Shown: positions 40,860-50,059, counted from the first letter of the stretch. The stretch is DNA of 64,000 nt from Ravibacter arvi (GCF_039540405.1 NZ_BAABEY010000018.1:248001-312000), one strand, 5' to 3'. Numbers and translations are program-made. The notes: a model not told the origin generated them from the letters alone.

Positions 40860-42662
40860 CTATTTTGAGTATCCGGGGTTTTGAGACAAAGTTGCCGCTC
40901 CGTTCTGGATGCTCAGGTCAATTTGCTCCAAAGGAATCGGGTAAAGCTCGTTCCTGCCTTGCGTGAACTTGGCGCCTACCATATAGTAATGATTAAAGTT
41001 AGGGACGTTTACTTCGTGCTCGATGTATTTGTTCAGCAAACTGCTCATATAGCCGGGTTTTGCGAGGTCATACCGTTGCAGGTCAAAGAACCGGTGGTGT
41101 TCCATAGCCAACTCCAGTTTCCGCTCGAAGCGAACTGCTTCACGCGCGAAATCTTTCCCTTGCTGGGCAAACTGGCCAGTGTATAATCCCACCTTGTAAT
41201 TGGCCGCCGGTTCGTTGGTCACACCCTTCAGCGGGTCGCTGTTGTCGATATACTTTTTAACCCACGTCTCAGGATTAGCGGCTCTTGCCCGCACCCGGTT
41301 GACGTAGATTTCTGCCTGTTGAAGCGTGCCGACCTCCACTTCTACTTCTGCTGCCCACAGCAGCACATCGGCAAAGCGGATCAGGTTGTAGGTATTGGCA
41401 GTGCTTTGTACCTCTCTTCCACCCGGTTCGGATTGCGGGTTGGCAAATTTGATGTGCAGGTAGGGGCCTCCTACGCTTTGCTGGCGTACCCACGAAAGGC
41501 CCGGGTTGATGCCCCAGTCAAGATAGGGAATTCCCCTGCGCCCGACTGTCCAGTCCAACCTTGAGTCGAGTGTGCCCTTGTAAGGTTCGAAAGGCTGCGA
41601 CGACTGGATGCCGAGATCATGCTTGATGTCCGAATCGTTGAACGTGTTGATCAGCGGCAGGCCGGTTGCAGCGTCTGTTTTGTAGGAGTTAACCAGCGTA
41701 AATGAAGGCTGGTAGAAGCCGTAGGTAGGGAAGGGGCCGCCGTAAGGACCGGCATTTGCTTCACCGCTCGGGTTGTTCCCGCGCTGGCCGCCTGCTCCGT
41801 CATTGACCGAATGCATTACCGCAAACACCTGTTCGGGACCGTGTTTGGTAGACGGTTTGAAGTTGTCGAAATAGTGCTTGTTAAGATCATATTTCAACCC
41901 ATTGCTGGTGACGCCATTCGCGATGATGTCATCCAGAAGCGGTTTGGCCTGCTGGTGTTTGTTTTGAAACATGTATGTTTTAACAAGAAAACACTTCGCT
42001 GCCCATGAGTTCGCGCGCCCGACTTCTGATTTGGTGGGGGTCAGGTTGTCTGCCGCAAACTGGAAATCAGCTTCGATGGAAGGCCATACCGGCTGGTTGT
42101 TGGGAACAAAATAATTTCCGGCTGCTGCACTGATCTTTTCGTCGACGAAAGGAATGTTGCGCCACATCAGCGCGGCATTGAGATGATATACGCCACGTAG
42201 GAAACGGGCTTCTGCCTCTACCTGTTTCGCGGCGGTTTCGGTGATCGATTTGTTGGCAAGTACGGTGGGAAGTAGTCTCAGCACGTCATTGGCTCTCTGC
42301 ACACCGGCGTATAATACCTTCCAGCGATCATTCAGTCCCCTGGTTGCCGAAGTATGAATGTAACTTTCAAATTCCGGGACCGGCTGTAATGCGCCCGCTT
42401 CCGTACCGGTATGCGCATCGTCTGAGGCAACGCCGCCAAAAATCCACACGCCCGAATGCCACCCGCTTCCGGAGGTTCCGCCATGGTTCAACAAAGAGTA
42501 AGAGCCGATAAGCAGCCCGTTTACGCCCGCTTCGTTGGCGAGGCTTCCGGAAAAGAGCGCCCCTTTCGGACTTCTGTCCAGGAAGTCGTCGCTGCAGCTT
42601 GTTGCTACGCTGAGCAAGGCAGCAACTGCCAGCGATTTTATAGAAAATTTATAGATGCTCAT
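40860..42662 (-). CDS. SusD/RagB-family outer-membrane glycan-binding lipoprotein
   Basis: 600 residues. The signal peptide ends in the lipobox LLSVATSC (Cys23), followed by SDDFLDRSPKG, the typical SusD start. TPR-like helices (RFLRGVYHLNAALMWRNIPFVDE) and the C-terminal NLIRFADVLLWAAEVEVE, VNRVRARA and ELYPIPLEQIDLS are family signatures. The protein sits on the cell surface and delivers a glycan to its SusC partner, whose gene is 19 bp upstream. Ligand unknown. Confidence 0.95.
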   Translation of the reverse strand: MSIYKFSIKSLAVAALLSVATSCSDDFLDRSPKGALFSGSLANEAGVNGLLIGSYSLLNHGGTSGSGWHSGVWIFGGVASDDAHTGTEAGALQPVPEFESYIHTSATRGLNDRWKVLYAGVQRANDVLRLLPTVLANKSITETAAKQVEAEARFLRGVYHLNAALMWRNIPFVDEKISAAAGNYFVPNNQPVWPSIEADFQFAADNLTPTKSEVGRANSWAAKCFLVKTYMFQNKHQQAKPLLDDIIANGVTSNGLKYDLNKHYFDNFKPSTKHGPEQVFAVMHSVNDGAGGQRGNNPSGEANAGPYGGPFPTYGFYQPSFTLVNSYKTDAATGLPLINTFNDSDIKHDLGIQSSQPFEPYKGTLDSRLDWTVGRRGIPYLDWGINPGLSWVRQQSVGGPYLHIKFANPQSEPGGREVQSTANTYNLIRFADVLLWAAEVEVEVGTLQQAEIYVNRVRARAANPETWVKKYIDNSDPLKGVTNEPAANYKVGLYTGQFAQQGKDFAREAVRFERKLELAMEHHRFFDLQRYDLAKPGYMSSLLNKYIEHEVNVPNFNHYYMVGAKFTQGRNELYPIPLEQIDLSIQNGAATLSQNPGYSK

Positions 42663-42681
42663 TTTGAATAGTCTTTAAGGA

Positions 42682-45600
42682 TTAAAAGGAAATGTTTACA
42701 CCAAGCAAATACACCGGCTCATTGTTAGGGTAGTTGGCCCAATCGATACCGAAGCTGGAGCTGCTTCCTTCAATTTCAGGATCAAGCCCTGAATATTTGG
42801 TGAGCGTGAAGAGGTTCATTGCCTGGAGATAAAATCTAGCCTTTTTCATCTTGATTTTTTCGAGCAGGGAATTGTTGTTCACGGTATAGCCCAGGGTAAG
42901 TGATCTCAGTTTCAGGAACGAAGCGTCTTCCACGAAATAGGAATTGAATACGCCGGCGGTGCTGAAGCTGTTCTGGTTTTCAATTTTAGGAACATCCGAG
43001 TTCGGGTTCTCCGGTGACCAGGCATTTCTCAGGACGTTGCTTTTGGCGCCTACATAAGTGCCGAAAAAGTGGGTTTGAACTTTAATGGCGTTCACAGCCT
43101 GAGCGCCCTGCGACCCGTAGAAGATTGCGGAAAGGTCAAACTGACGATACTGGCCGGTAAGGTTTACGCCGTAGGTGAAGTCGGGGTTCGGGCTTCCGAG
43201 GTAGGTACGGTCGGCAGAAGTGATTTTATGGTCGCCGTCTACGTCCTGGTAGCGGAATCTTCCCGGCGCGGCTCCATCCTGGGTAGCGGCTTCCGTCACT
43301 TCCTGGTCGCTCTTGAACGTGCCCAGTACTTTGTAGCCGTAGAATGAACTCACTTCCTGGCCAATTTCATTCCGGACAATAGCACCGAGCTGCTGGTGCG
43401 AAGCGGCGGCAAAGTAGCCGGGTGAGGGTACGCTGACCACCTTGTTTTTATAGGTGGTGATGTTGGCGCCGATTGAATAACTGAAGGCATTCCGGTCACC
43501 GCCATGATAAGTGGCCGAAAGATCAAGCCCGGAGTTGCGTATGTTCCCGATATTGATAGTGGCGGGGGTGATTCCACCTGCGATTCCCGGCAGGGTTTGT
43601 CCGAAGAGAAGGCCGTTGACCGATTTTTTGTAGTACTCAACCGACAGATCCAGGCGGTAGTTCAAAAGGCTTGCATCAAAGCCGACGTTGGAAACGAGGT
43701 TACGCTCCCAGCCGGTCCTGGGGTTCCCTGCCCTGGTCTGTATAAATCCCTGCACCAGGCTGTTGCTGGTTCCGCGGATGTCGTAATAGGCATTGGCAAG
43801 CGTACCTCCGTACAGGTCAAACTGGTTGTCGGCATCTACGTTGTTCTGGGAGCCGAGGACCCCGTGGCTCGCCCTGATTTTCAGGTCGTTGATCCAGCTT
43901 ACACTTTTAAGGAAATCTTCCTCGGAAAGACGCCAGCCGGCGGAAACCGACGGGAATACACCGAACCTGTTTTCAGGACCGAACCGGGAAGATCCGTCTC
44001 TCCGTATGGTACCGCTCAACAGGTACTTGTTGTTGAAGGCGTAATCCACACGACCGAACATCGACCAAAGTGCGTCTTCGCTCGCGGAGCTCCCGTTGGC
44101 GATATTGGTGGTCCCGGTGGACAACGTCAGGTAGTCGGGGTCTGTTGAAAAGTACTTCTGCCTGGAGCCGGAAAGTGACCGTCCGAGGTTTTCAATGGCT
44201 TCGGTTCCCAGCAGGACAGTGAAGTTGCTTTTGCCGATTTCCTTGGTATAGTTCAATGTGTTGGTCCATACGAGCCTCCTTGAAAAAGAAGCGCTTTCGC
44301 TGTAGGAGTTGGGGTTCAGGAAGCCTTCGGCGCGTTCATAGGGCGTAAAGGCAAACGAGTAGCCGTATGCGCTGGTCATGGCGCCCCCCACGCTGGTTCT
44401 GAACGTAAAATCTTTCAGGAAGTTAACATCCAAGTAAACATTTCCGACGGCATTCCAGGTATTGCTCAGGCTCTGGCCCAGGCGCTCCTGGTTGGCAATC
44501 GGGTTAGAGTTTGTACCGACGTTGATCCCCATCCTGGTACCGCCATAGTTGCCCATGATGTCGTGAACCGGGATGATCGGCATCATCCGCGCCAGTTCAC
44601 CGATGTTCCCGAACTGGTTATCAGTCGTGAATCCGGGGCTGACCCGGTAGTACAGGTTCAGGTTCTGCCCGATGGTGATATGTTTCCCTACTTTAAAAGA
44701 AGTGTTGACGCGGCCTGAATAACGTTTTACATAAGTTTCAGGCGCGGTGCCCTGCTGGTTGAGATAGCCGAGCGAAATATAATAGGTAGCTTTTTCGGTA
44801 GCTCCTCTGACGGAAAGGTTATGGTCGGTCCGGAAGGCCGGTTTGAAGAATTCATGAAACCAGTCGGTGCCGGATTTGTTGACTTTCTGGATCAGGTAGT
44901 TGTTGGCGGGGTTGGTCGGGTCGAGACGATAGCGCGAAGGATCTACCAGAGGGTTTCCCTCCATTGCAATCCCACCGCCCTGGGGGCCGGCATACAGGTA
45001 GTCGGGTATTCCGTTTGCGAAGAGCGGGTTGTTAGGGTTGGCGATCAGCGACAGCCTCGCAAATTCTTTGGTATCCAGTATGGTATTGAACGGGTTGCCT
45101 CTGAGCGGTGTTTGCACGCCGGCGTAAGCATTGTATTCTACGGTCGGCGTACCCAGCTTTCCTTTTTTTGTGGTAACCACAATAACACCGTTTGAGCCCC
45201 GCACCCCGTAAATAGAGGCCGCACCGGCATCTTTCAGGATCTGAATAGACTCAATGTCGTTTGCATTCAGATTGTTCAGGCTGCTTTCCACACCGTCGAT
45301 CAGGATAAGCGGGGCCGAGTTCCCGAACGAGGAGATCCCCCGGATAAATACATTCCCCTCTCTCCCCGGGACCCCGGATGCGATTACGTTTACCCCGGCC
45401 GCCTGGCCTTGCAGCGCCTGCGTGGTTGACCCGACCGGTATTTTGCCTACCGCACTCATGTCGACGACAGAAACCGAACCGATAATGTCCTGTTTCCGCT
45501 GGGTTGAATACCCGGTTACGACCACCTCGCTGAGTGCCTGTGTATCGGTTTCCAGTCTTATGGTGAGTTGGGTCTGGTTGCCTACCGTTATTTCCTGTGT

Positions 45601-45864
45601 AACGTAGCCGATAAAGGAAAAGGCAAGCGTAGCCCCTGCCGGTGCAGTCAGCGAGAAATTTCCGTTTACGTCAGTGGTTGTTCCCTGTTGGGATCCTTTG
45701 ACCATCACATTAACACCGGGCAGCGGATTTTCATTGCCGGCGTCGTAGACAATCCCCGTGAGCTTTTGCGGGGCCTGGGCGGCTAATCCTGAATGAAGCA
45801 TCGTCAGGGCTGCCGTTAGAAGGAAAATAGCCGCTGTAAATCTGCGGAGTAAAGGGTTTCGCAT
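42682..45864 (-). CDS. SusC/RagA-family TonB-dependent transporter
   Basis: 1060 residues. In order: signal peptide to about residue 29 (GLAAQA), a carboxypeptidase-like beta-sandwich domain (about 35-110, LTGIVYDAGNENPLPGVNV), the TonB-box region ALSEVVVTGYSTQ, the plug (DIESIQILKDAGAASIYG, SNGVIVVTTKKGK) and a 22-strand barrel ending LLGVNISF. No N-terminal FecR-interacting (STN) domain is present, so it is not itself an ECF-signalling receptor. With SusD it imports an oligosaccharide or similar ligand across the outer membrane. Two operator-like repeats are found upstream. Confidence 0.96.
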   Translation of the reverse strand: MRNPLLRRFTAAIFLLTAALTMLHSGLAAQAPQKLTGIVYDAGNENPLPGVNVMVKGSQQGTTTDVNGNFSLTAPAGATLAFSFIGYVTQEITVGNQTQLTIRLETDTQALSEVVVTGYSTQRKQDIIGSVSVVDMSAVGKIPVGSTTQALQGQAAGVNVIASGVPGREGNVFIRGISSFGNSAPLILIDGVESSLNNLNANDIESIQILKDAGAASIYGVRGSNGVIVVTTKKGKLGTPTVEYNAYAGVQTPLRGNPFNTILDTKEFARLSLIANPNNPLFANGIPDYLYAGPQGGGIAMEGNPLVDPSRYRLDPTNPANNYLIQKVNKSGTDWFHEFFKPAFRTDHNLSVRGATEKATYYISLGYLNQQGTAPETYVKRYSGRVNTSFKVGKHITIGQNLNLYYRVSPGFTTDNQFGNIGELARMMPIIPVHDIMGNYGGTRMGINVGTNSNPIANQERLGQSLSNTWNAVGNVYLDVNFLKDFTFRTSVGGAMTSAYGYSFAFTPYERAEGFLNPNSYSESASFSRRLVWTNTLNYTKEIGKSNFTVLLGTEAIENLGRSLSGSRQKYFSTDPDYLTLSTGTTNIANGSSASEDALWSMFGRVDYAFNNKYLLSGTIRRDGSSRFGPENRFGVFPSVSAGWRLSEEDFLKSVSWINDLKIRASHGVLGSQNNVDADNQFDLYGGTLANAYYDIRGTSNSLVQGFIQTRAGNPRTGWERNLVSNVGFDASLLNYRLDLSVEYYKKSVNGLLFGQTLPGIAGGITPATINIGNIRNSGLDLSATYHGGDRNAFSYSIGANITTYKNKVVSVPSPGYFAAASHQQLGAIVRNEIGQEVSSFYGYKVLGTFKSDQEVTEAATQDGAAPGRFRYQDVDGDHKITSADRTYLGSPNPDFTYGVNLTGQYRQFDLSAIFYGSQGAQAVNAIKVQTHFFGTYVGAKSNVLRNAWSPENPNSDVPKIENQNSFSTAGVFNSYFVEDASFLKLRSLTLGYTVNNNSLLEKIKMKKARFYLQAMNLFTLTKYSGLDPEIEGSSSSFGIDWANYPNNEPVYLLGVNISF

Positions 45865-45890
45865 ACTGAGGATATGTTAAGGTTGTTTGA

Positions 45891-45926
45891 AATGTTTACA
45901 ATATTATTACTAAAAATGTAAACAAA
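45891..45926. promoter_or_regulatory. Two TGTnnACA operator-like sites upstream of susC
   Basis: AATGTTTACAAT (45891-45902) and AATGTAAACAAA (45915-45926) are inverted relative to each other, centred 24 bp apart, 30-60 bp before the susC ATG. Both contain TGTnnACA, as does the palindrome at the start of the GntR gene next door. They are the best candidates for GntR control of susCD. No clean -7 element is seen, although TATTTTTTG overlaps the right site. Confidence 0.6.
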
Positions 45927-46085
45927 AAATAGGGTATTTCGTATTCTTGGAAAAATATAACATGGGTAGTCTTATCCGAAGGCGGAAGATATATGCCTCG
46001 GCTAAAAATCCAGAAATGAGATATTTTCCGGAACTATCTGTGGGATTTCAGGAAGAAATATGCGGGGAACTTCCGGGAGAAGAAG

Positions 46086-46727
46086 TCAGGAGATAAGGTC
46101 GAGGGTAGTGACCTCACCTCTTACAAGATGTTTGATCAGGGTTCGCTCCGCTTGCTGCAGGCTTCTGGTCCGGAGTGCCTTTACAATCTCCCGGTGCTCG
46201 GCATCGGTGAGTTCGTAGTCGTCCATATGGGTTTGGGTCAGGCCCAGTTTCTGGTGAAACAGCGGTATATTGCTCGTAAAGTAGGCGGCAGTGAGTTTTT
46301 TATTGCCGGAATAGGTGATCAGCGTTTCATGAAATTTGACGTCTGCCTCACAGGCGCCGCTGAAATAGCCCCTTTCGTACATGGCAGTAAAGTCGTCACA
46401 GATACGTTCGAGCTCTGCAAGCTGCTCTTCGCTGATAATTCCGATCAGGATTCTGATCGCGCCTGTTTCAAGAATTTCGCGAAGCTCCCTGATATCGCGA
46501 ATATCCTCAATCGTAAGGGATTTTATAAAGAAGCCGCCTTTTTCGCCTTTTGTTAACAGCTGTTCGCCCTGAAGCCGCATGAGGGCCTCGCGTAAGGCCA
46601 TGCGGTTGACGTCCAGTTTTTTAGACCATTCGTCTTCTTTGAGTCTGCTGCCGGCAAGTAACTGGTTGGAAAGAATTTTGCGCCTGAGTTCTGCATAGGC
46701 GCGGTCTGCCAGGGAGTCTTCCTTCAT
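46086..46727 (-). CDS. GntR-family regulator, FadR/FCD subgroup
   Basis: 213 residues. The winged helix-turn-helix comes first (AYAELRRKILSNQLLAGSRL, NRMALREALMRLQGEQLL), then the all-helical FCD ligand domain with its metal ligands (Asp/His in ADVKFHETLI, His in DAEHREIVKAL, His in LIKHLVRGE). FCD regulators respond to sugar acids or other carboxylates and usually repress. A 16-bp palindrome sits directly at its start codon and matches two sites upstream of susC. It is predicted to regulate itself and the downstream locus. Confidence 0.93.
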   Translation of the reverse strand: MKEDSLADRAYAELRRKILSNQLLAGSRLKEDEWSKKLDVNRMALREALMRLQGEQLLTKGEKGGFFIKSLTIEDIRDIRELREILETGAIRILIGIISEEQLAELERICDDFTAMYERGYFSGACEADVKFHETLITYSGNKKLTAAYFTSNIPLFHQKLGLTQTHMDDYELTDAEHREIVKALRTRSLQQAERTLIKHLVRGEVTTLDLIS

Positions 46728-46728
46728 T

Positions 46729-46744
46729 ATTTTGTTTACAAAAT
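46729..46744. promoter_or_regulatory. Operator-like palindrome at the GntR start codon
   Basis: ATTTTGTTTACAAAAT is palindromic except for the central two bases and contains TTGTnnACAA, the known layout of FadR-type operators. It starts two bases upstream of the gene's ATG, in an ideal place for autorepression. Confidence 0.7.
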
Positions 46745-46778
46745 TAATCCTGCCCGGTAGTCAGGCTGATGATTTCCG

Positions 46779-46786
46779 CAAAATTA
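46779..46786 (-). promoter_or_regulatory. GntR gene -7 promoter element
   Basis: TAATTTTG on the minus strand is an exact TAnnTTTG match, 51 bp before the ATG and upstream of the operator-like palindrome. No TTTG is found at the -33 spacing. Confidence 0.45.
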
Positions 46787-46820
46787 AGAAAAACGACGGT
46801 ATATTGGAACCGAAGAGACA

Positions 46821-46866
46821 ATGGGGCGGCATTTGCCGGCGGCCCGCCGGGCAAATGCCGCCCCAT
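46821..46866. terminator. Long perfect hairpin between the hydrolase and GntR genes
   Basis: ATGGGGCGGCATTTGCC (46821-46837) is exactly complementary to 46850-46866 over 17 bp, with a GC-rich 12-base loop. Read leftward it starts 15 bp after the hydrolase stop (46882). It lacks a clear T-run, so it may be a terminator, an RNA-stability stem or a repeat unit. Confidence 0.6.
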
Positions 46867-46881
46867 TACGTGATAGATTCC

Positions 46882-48027
46882 CTATTTTTCTGAAATGATT
46901 TTTTTAATAAACACCACTTCCGATTCCTTATACGGCGTACCGTCTCTACGGAAGATGTCGTGGAACCAGGTTTCAGGTTCCCCGGTATAGGTTTTCTTCC
47001 AGCTGTCCCAGGGATAAATGGTTTGGGACTTGCCGTCGACCAATCCCCAGTTGATGGCTGCAACCCGATGCGCTTTCGCTATCGGAAGAATTCCTTCAAA
47101 CGTGCTGTTGTTTCCGCGCGCCATGTATTCGGTGCATATCAGCGGCCGGCCCAGGGGCTGGAGCCATTTTACCCGTTTCTCAAATTCTTCCGGACTGTCG
47201 TAGGAGTGAAATGAAATCACGTCAGATTCATCCAGCATGAGCCGGTTTATCGGGGTGAGCTTGCTTTCCTCCGACCAGTCGTCGCGCCACACGCCTGCCG
47301 TAAGCGGTTGTACGGGATTGACGGAACGGGCTGTATGAAAGGTAGTCTCCAGCAAGGGCAGAACCACCGTAGCCTTGTCCGGGATTTCTACGTCTCCGTA
47401 AGCGCTTTTGTTGGGGTTTTCGGGTTCGTTCCATACATCCCACGCCAGTATGCGCGTGTCGTTCGCAAAATGCCCTACGGTTCCGCGCACATAATTTTGG
47501 AGGCGCGGATGCCGGGTACTGTCCAGCAACGCTTCTTTTCCGGGGCTCTGTACCCATCCGGCATTGTGGACATGCGGTTTGGGTACCCGCTGTTCCCCCG
47601 GCTTTGGAAACGGGTCCCATACCGAGTCAAAAAGAACCAGCACGGGCTTGATTTTATGCCGAGAGGCAATTTCAAGAAAGGTATCCACGCGCTGGTAAAA
47701 ACCGGAAGAATCCTGTTCATACAGGAGGTCATGCAGGTAAACACGAACGGTATTCATGCCTAAACCCGCAGCCCAGCCCAGTTCACGGTTGATCGTGGCG
47801 GTATCGAAACTTGAAGCCTGCCACATTTCGAGCTGATTGCTGGCAGTGCTCGGTAGAAAGTTACAACCTACCAGCCAGGGTTGGGACTGGTACCAGTCAT
47901 TGGCCTGTTGGACAGTCCAGCGGTCGCGCCCGCTATCCACGGGCGGCTGTTCTTTCTTTTTTTCTCCGGTACAAGCCCCGGCGGCGAAGGCCATTGCGGC
48001 CAAAAGAATGAAATAAGTTGATTTCAT
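46882..48027 (-). CDS. GH-A-clan glycoside hydrolase (GH5/cellulase-like), lipoprotein
   Basis: 381 residues from ATG 48027 (MKSTYFILLAAMAF). The longer frame to 48108 is encoded by repeat DNA and is rejected. The lipobox AFAAGAC gives Cys19. A TIM-barrel follows: WLVGCNFLPSTASNQLEMW, AWDVWNEPENPN (acid/base Glu in NEP) and PLICTEYMARG (nucleophile Glu). This is the clan A pattern for retaining beta-glycosidases of GH5- or GH2-like type. It is probably a periplasmic or surface enzyme acting on the locus's glycan. The exact family and substrate cannot be given. Confidence 0.82.
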   Translation of the reverse strand: MKSTYFILLAAMAFAAGACTGEKKKEQPPVDSGRDRWTVQQANDWYQSQPWLVGCNFLPSTASNQLEMWQASSFDTATINRELGWAAGLGMNTVRVYLHDLLYEQDSSGFYQRVDTFLEIASRHKIKPVLVLFDSVWDPFPKPGEQRVPKPHVHNAGWVQSPGKEALLDSTRHPRLQNYVRGTVGHFANDTRILAWDVWNEPENPNKSAYGDVEIPDKATVVLPLLETTFHTARSVNPVQPLTAGVWRDDWSEESKLTPINRLMLDESDVISFHSYDSPEEFEKRVKWLQPLGRPLICTEYMARGNNSTFEGILPIAKAHRVAAINWGLVDGKSQTIYPWDSWKKTYTGEPETWFHDIFRRDGTPYKESEVVFIKKIISEK

Positions 48028-48137
48028 AGGTTTGAGGTTTGAGGGGTGAGCTGTGAGGTTGGAGTCTTGAGGTTTGAGCCGTGAGGTGGTGCTGACACCA
48101 TCCCTCAACCCTCACCCCTCATACCTCACACCTCACC
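48028..48137. repeat. Heptamer-repeat element, longest copy
   Basis: The left arm is a run of TGAGG-type heptamers (GGTTTGAGGTTTGAGGGG, TGAGCTGTGAGGTT, TTGAGGTTTGAGCCGTGAGG) from 48028 to 48088, and the right arm has CCCTCAACCCTCACCCCTC, then CATACCTCACACCTCACC to 48137. It fills the gap between the Gfo/Idh stop (48142) and the hydrolase ATG, starting at the base next to that ATG. Confidence 0.88.
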
Positions 48138-48141
48138 ACCA

Positions 48142-49260
48142 TTAACTAAAATCCGGGATGCTGATTCGTTCGCCGCCTTTCATGGCTGACTCGTGCGCGC
48201 AAATTCCGGCGCAGGTGTAATTGGCCGCGAGGGCTGCGTCTACTGCGGAGTCGCGACCTTCTACGATTGCCGCGACAAATTCCTGGACCAGGTGCGGATG
48301 CGAACCGCCGTGGCCTGCTCCCTGGAGGAAGGATACGTGATTGGGGTCGTCGATTTTTTCGCGTTTTGTGAAATGCTTGATCGGTTCGATCAACAGGGCG
48401 TCCGTATCGGGTACGTCGATCCGGACGGCGTTTTCGCCGCCGTCGAAAACGACATGCTGTTCATCCTGGAGCTGTTCCCACTCAAACGACATTTTGGTGC
48501 CATAAACATCGTAGCTTTCCCGGTACTGGCGTACAACGTCGAAAAGCGAACGCGTAGCTTCTGCTACCACATCGGAGCCTTTCAGGGTAAATGTTGCAGT
48601 TTCAACGGCAAACGGCGAACCGTAGCGGCTGGCCAGATCGTCGCTGAGGCGTCCCGATCCATGGCATACTACCGTTTCTGCAGTGGTGTTATTGATCCGC
48701 AGCAAGGGAGAAATGGCGTGCGTGCCGTTGAGCATGGGCGGGTACCCTTTCCAGTATTCGGCCCAGCCCTCCATGCTCATGTCCTGGATATGGGAGCCGC
48801 GGACAAACTGGATTTTTCCCAGCCCGCCCGATTCTGAAAGCTGCAGCCCGTACAGGAACTCCCTCGTATACAATGCCGTCTCCATCATCATGTAAACTTT
48901 GCCGGAGCGGCGTTTGGCCTCGACAATAGCTTTGCAGTCTTCTACCGTCATGGCCATAGGGATCGTGCAGGCGGTGTGCTTGTTGGCATTCAGCGAGGCC
49001 AGGGTCATCCGGGCATGCTCCGGAACCGGTGTTACAATATGGATGGCATCGACATCCTCACGCCCGGGAATATCTTCAAAATGCTCGAAGACAAGATTGG
49101 GGTCAAGGTTGTACCGGGCCGATAGTTCGTCGCGCCTGGCTTTGCTGCGCGTGCATATCCCGACGGCTTTGATGTTGGGATGACTCTGGTAAATGGGAAT
49201 AAACTCTTTCCCGAAACCCATTCCGACGATGACAACGGTAATTTGCTTTTGGCTCATCAA
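48142..49260 (-). CDS. Gfo/Idh/MocA-family oxidoreductase, no signal peptide (3)
   Basis: 372 residues. There is no Tat or Sec signal, so this paralogue is cytoplasmic. The cofactor loop is TVVIVGMGFGKEFIPIY. HIVTPVPEHARMTLASL and KHTACTIPMAMTVED occupy the EKP region, with Ile-Pro-Met in place of Lys-Pro. The C-terminal GAGHGGSHPHLVQEFVAAI and AANYTCAGICAHESAMKGGE match the two exported paralogues. It lies 58 bp after the thuA-like gene. A cytoplasmic reduction or isomerisation of an oxidised sugar is plausible (inference). Confidence 0.88.
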   Translation of the reverse strand: MMSQKQITVVIVGMGFGKEFIPIYQSHPNIKAVGICTRSKARRDELSARYNLDPNLVFEHFEDIPGREDVDAIHIVTPVPEHARMTLASLNANKHTACTIPMAMTVEDCKAIVEAKRRSGKVYMMMETALYTREFLYGLQLSESGGLGKIQFVRGSHIQDMSMEGWAEYWKGYPPMLNGTHAISPLLRINNTTAETVVCHGSGRLSDDLASRYGSPFAVETATFTLKGSDVVAEATRSLFDVVRQYRESYDVYGTKMSFEWEQLQDEQHVVFDGGENAVRIDVPDTDALLIEPIKHFTKREKIDDPNHVSFLQGAGHGGSHPHLVQEFVAAIVEGRDSAVDAALAANYTCAGICAHESAMKGGERISIPDFS

Positions 49261-49318
49261 GATTTTTTTATAGGTGATTGGCTGATTTTACTAGAAAAGT
49301 GCTTGAGTTGCGGGCGGA

Positions 49319-50059
49319 CTAACGGGCTGCCCATCGTACAGTATTCCGGAGCAGTGTCCGGTAGATGTCCAGCTCGTGAGAGGCCGCGTCATGCCCCAGC
49401 GCAATAGCGGCAATCCGGCCTTTGGGATGTGCAACTGTAAAAATGCTTGGAAAGGTTTCCGTTTTGCCGGGCTTTTGTGCCGAAGCCAGTACGTCGACTT
49501 TGGCTCCGCCGGGATCAATTTTGTGGAAATAAAGTTCGTCTTCCAGGCTGAATTCGCCGGGAATTCCCTTCATGATCGGATGTTTTTTCCCGGGCGTCGG
49601 GATCACCCGGAACGAGCCGTATTTTTCATGTCCCGCCGAACCGCCCCCAACAATCTCCCGGTTGTATTCGGGCCAGTCTTTCCAATTGTACCAGATTGCG
49701 GCATGGAGTAAAACAACGCCTTTACCGCGATCCAGGAAATCAAAAATAGCCTTTCGGGTTGCTTCATCCGGAATGGGCTGGTTGTTGCTGAGGACCAGCA
49801 CATCAGTTTCGGCGAGATGGCCGAGAATTTCTGCAGGCTGATCGGTGTAGGTAACCCGTGCGAAACCGTTTTCCTCCAGGGTTTTGACATCCGCCCCCTT
49901 GTACCATTTGTTAAAATCATGAGAAGCCCCACCGCCTACCAGCAGGACCCGAAGCGGCTTCCTTTTTTGCGGAAGCGCTGAACCCGCTACCGATGTAAAC
50001 AGGATGGCCAGGGTAAGAAGGCCGAGACAGAAGCATTTTTGGCAAACAGACCGAAACAT
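49319..50059 (-). CDS. ThuA-domain protein, exported
   Basis: 246 residues. An N-terminal hydrophobic segment (GLLTLAILFTSVAGSA) exports it. The class I amidotransferase-like ThuA fold covers the rest: RVLLVGGGASHDFNKWY, TDVLVLSNNQPIPDEA, GKGVVLLHAAIWYNW and GGGSAGHEKYG. ThuA-like proteins accompany sugar-oxidation loci (trehalose utilisation ThuAB), but their reaction is not well defined. The gene is 44 bp after the large fusion protein, whose own N-terminus is also a ThuA domain. Confidence 0.87.
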   Translation of the reverse strand: MFRSVCQKCFCLGLLTLAILFTSVAGSALPQKRKPLRVLLVGGGASHDFNKWYKGADVKTLEENGFARVTYTDQPAEILGHLAETDVLVLSNNQPIPDEATRKAIFDFLDRGKGVVLLHAAIWYNWKDWPEYNREIVGGGSAGHEKYGSFRVIPTPGKKHPIMKGIPGEFSLEDELYFHKIDPGGAKVDVLASAQKPGKTETFPSIFTVAHPKGRIAAIALGHDAASHELDIYRTLLRNTVRWAAR

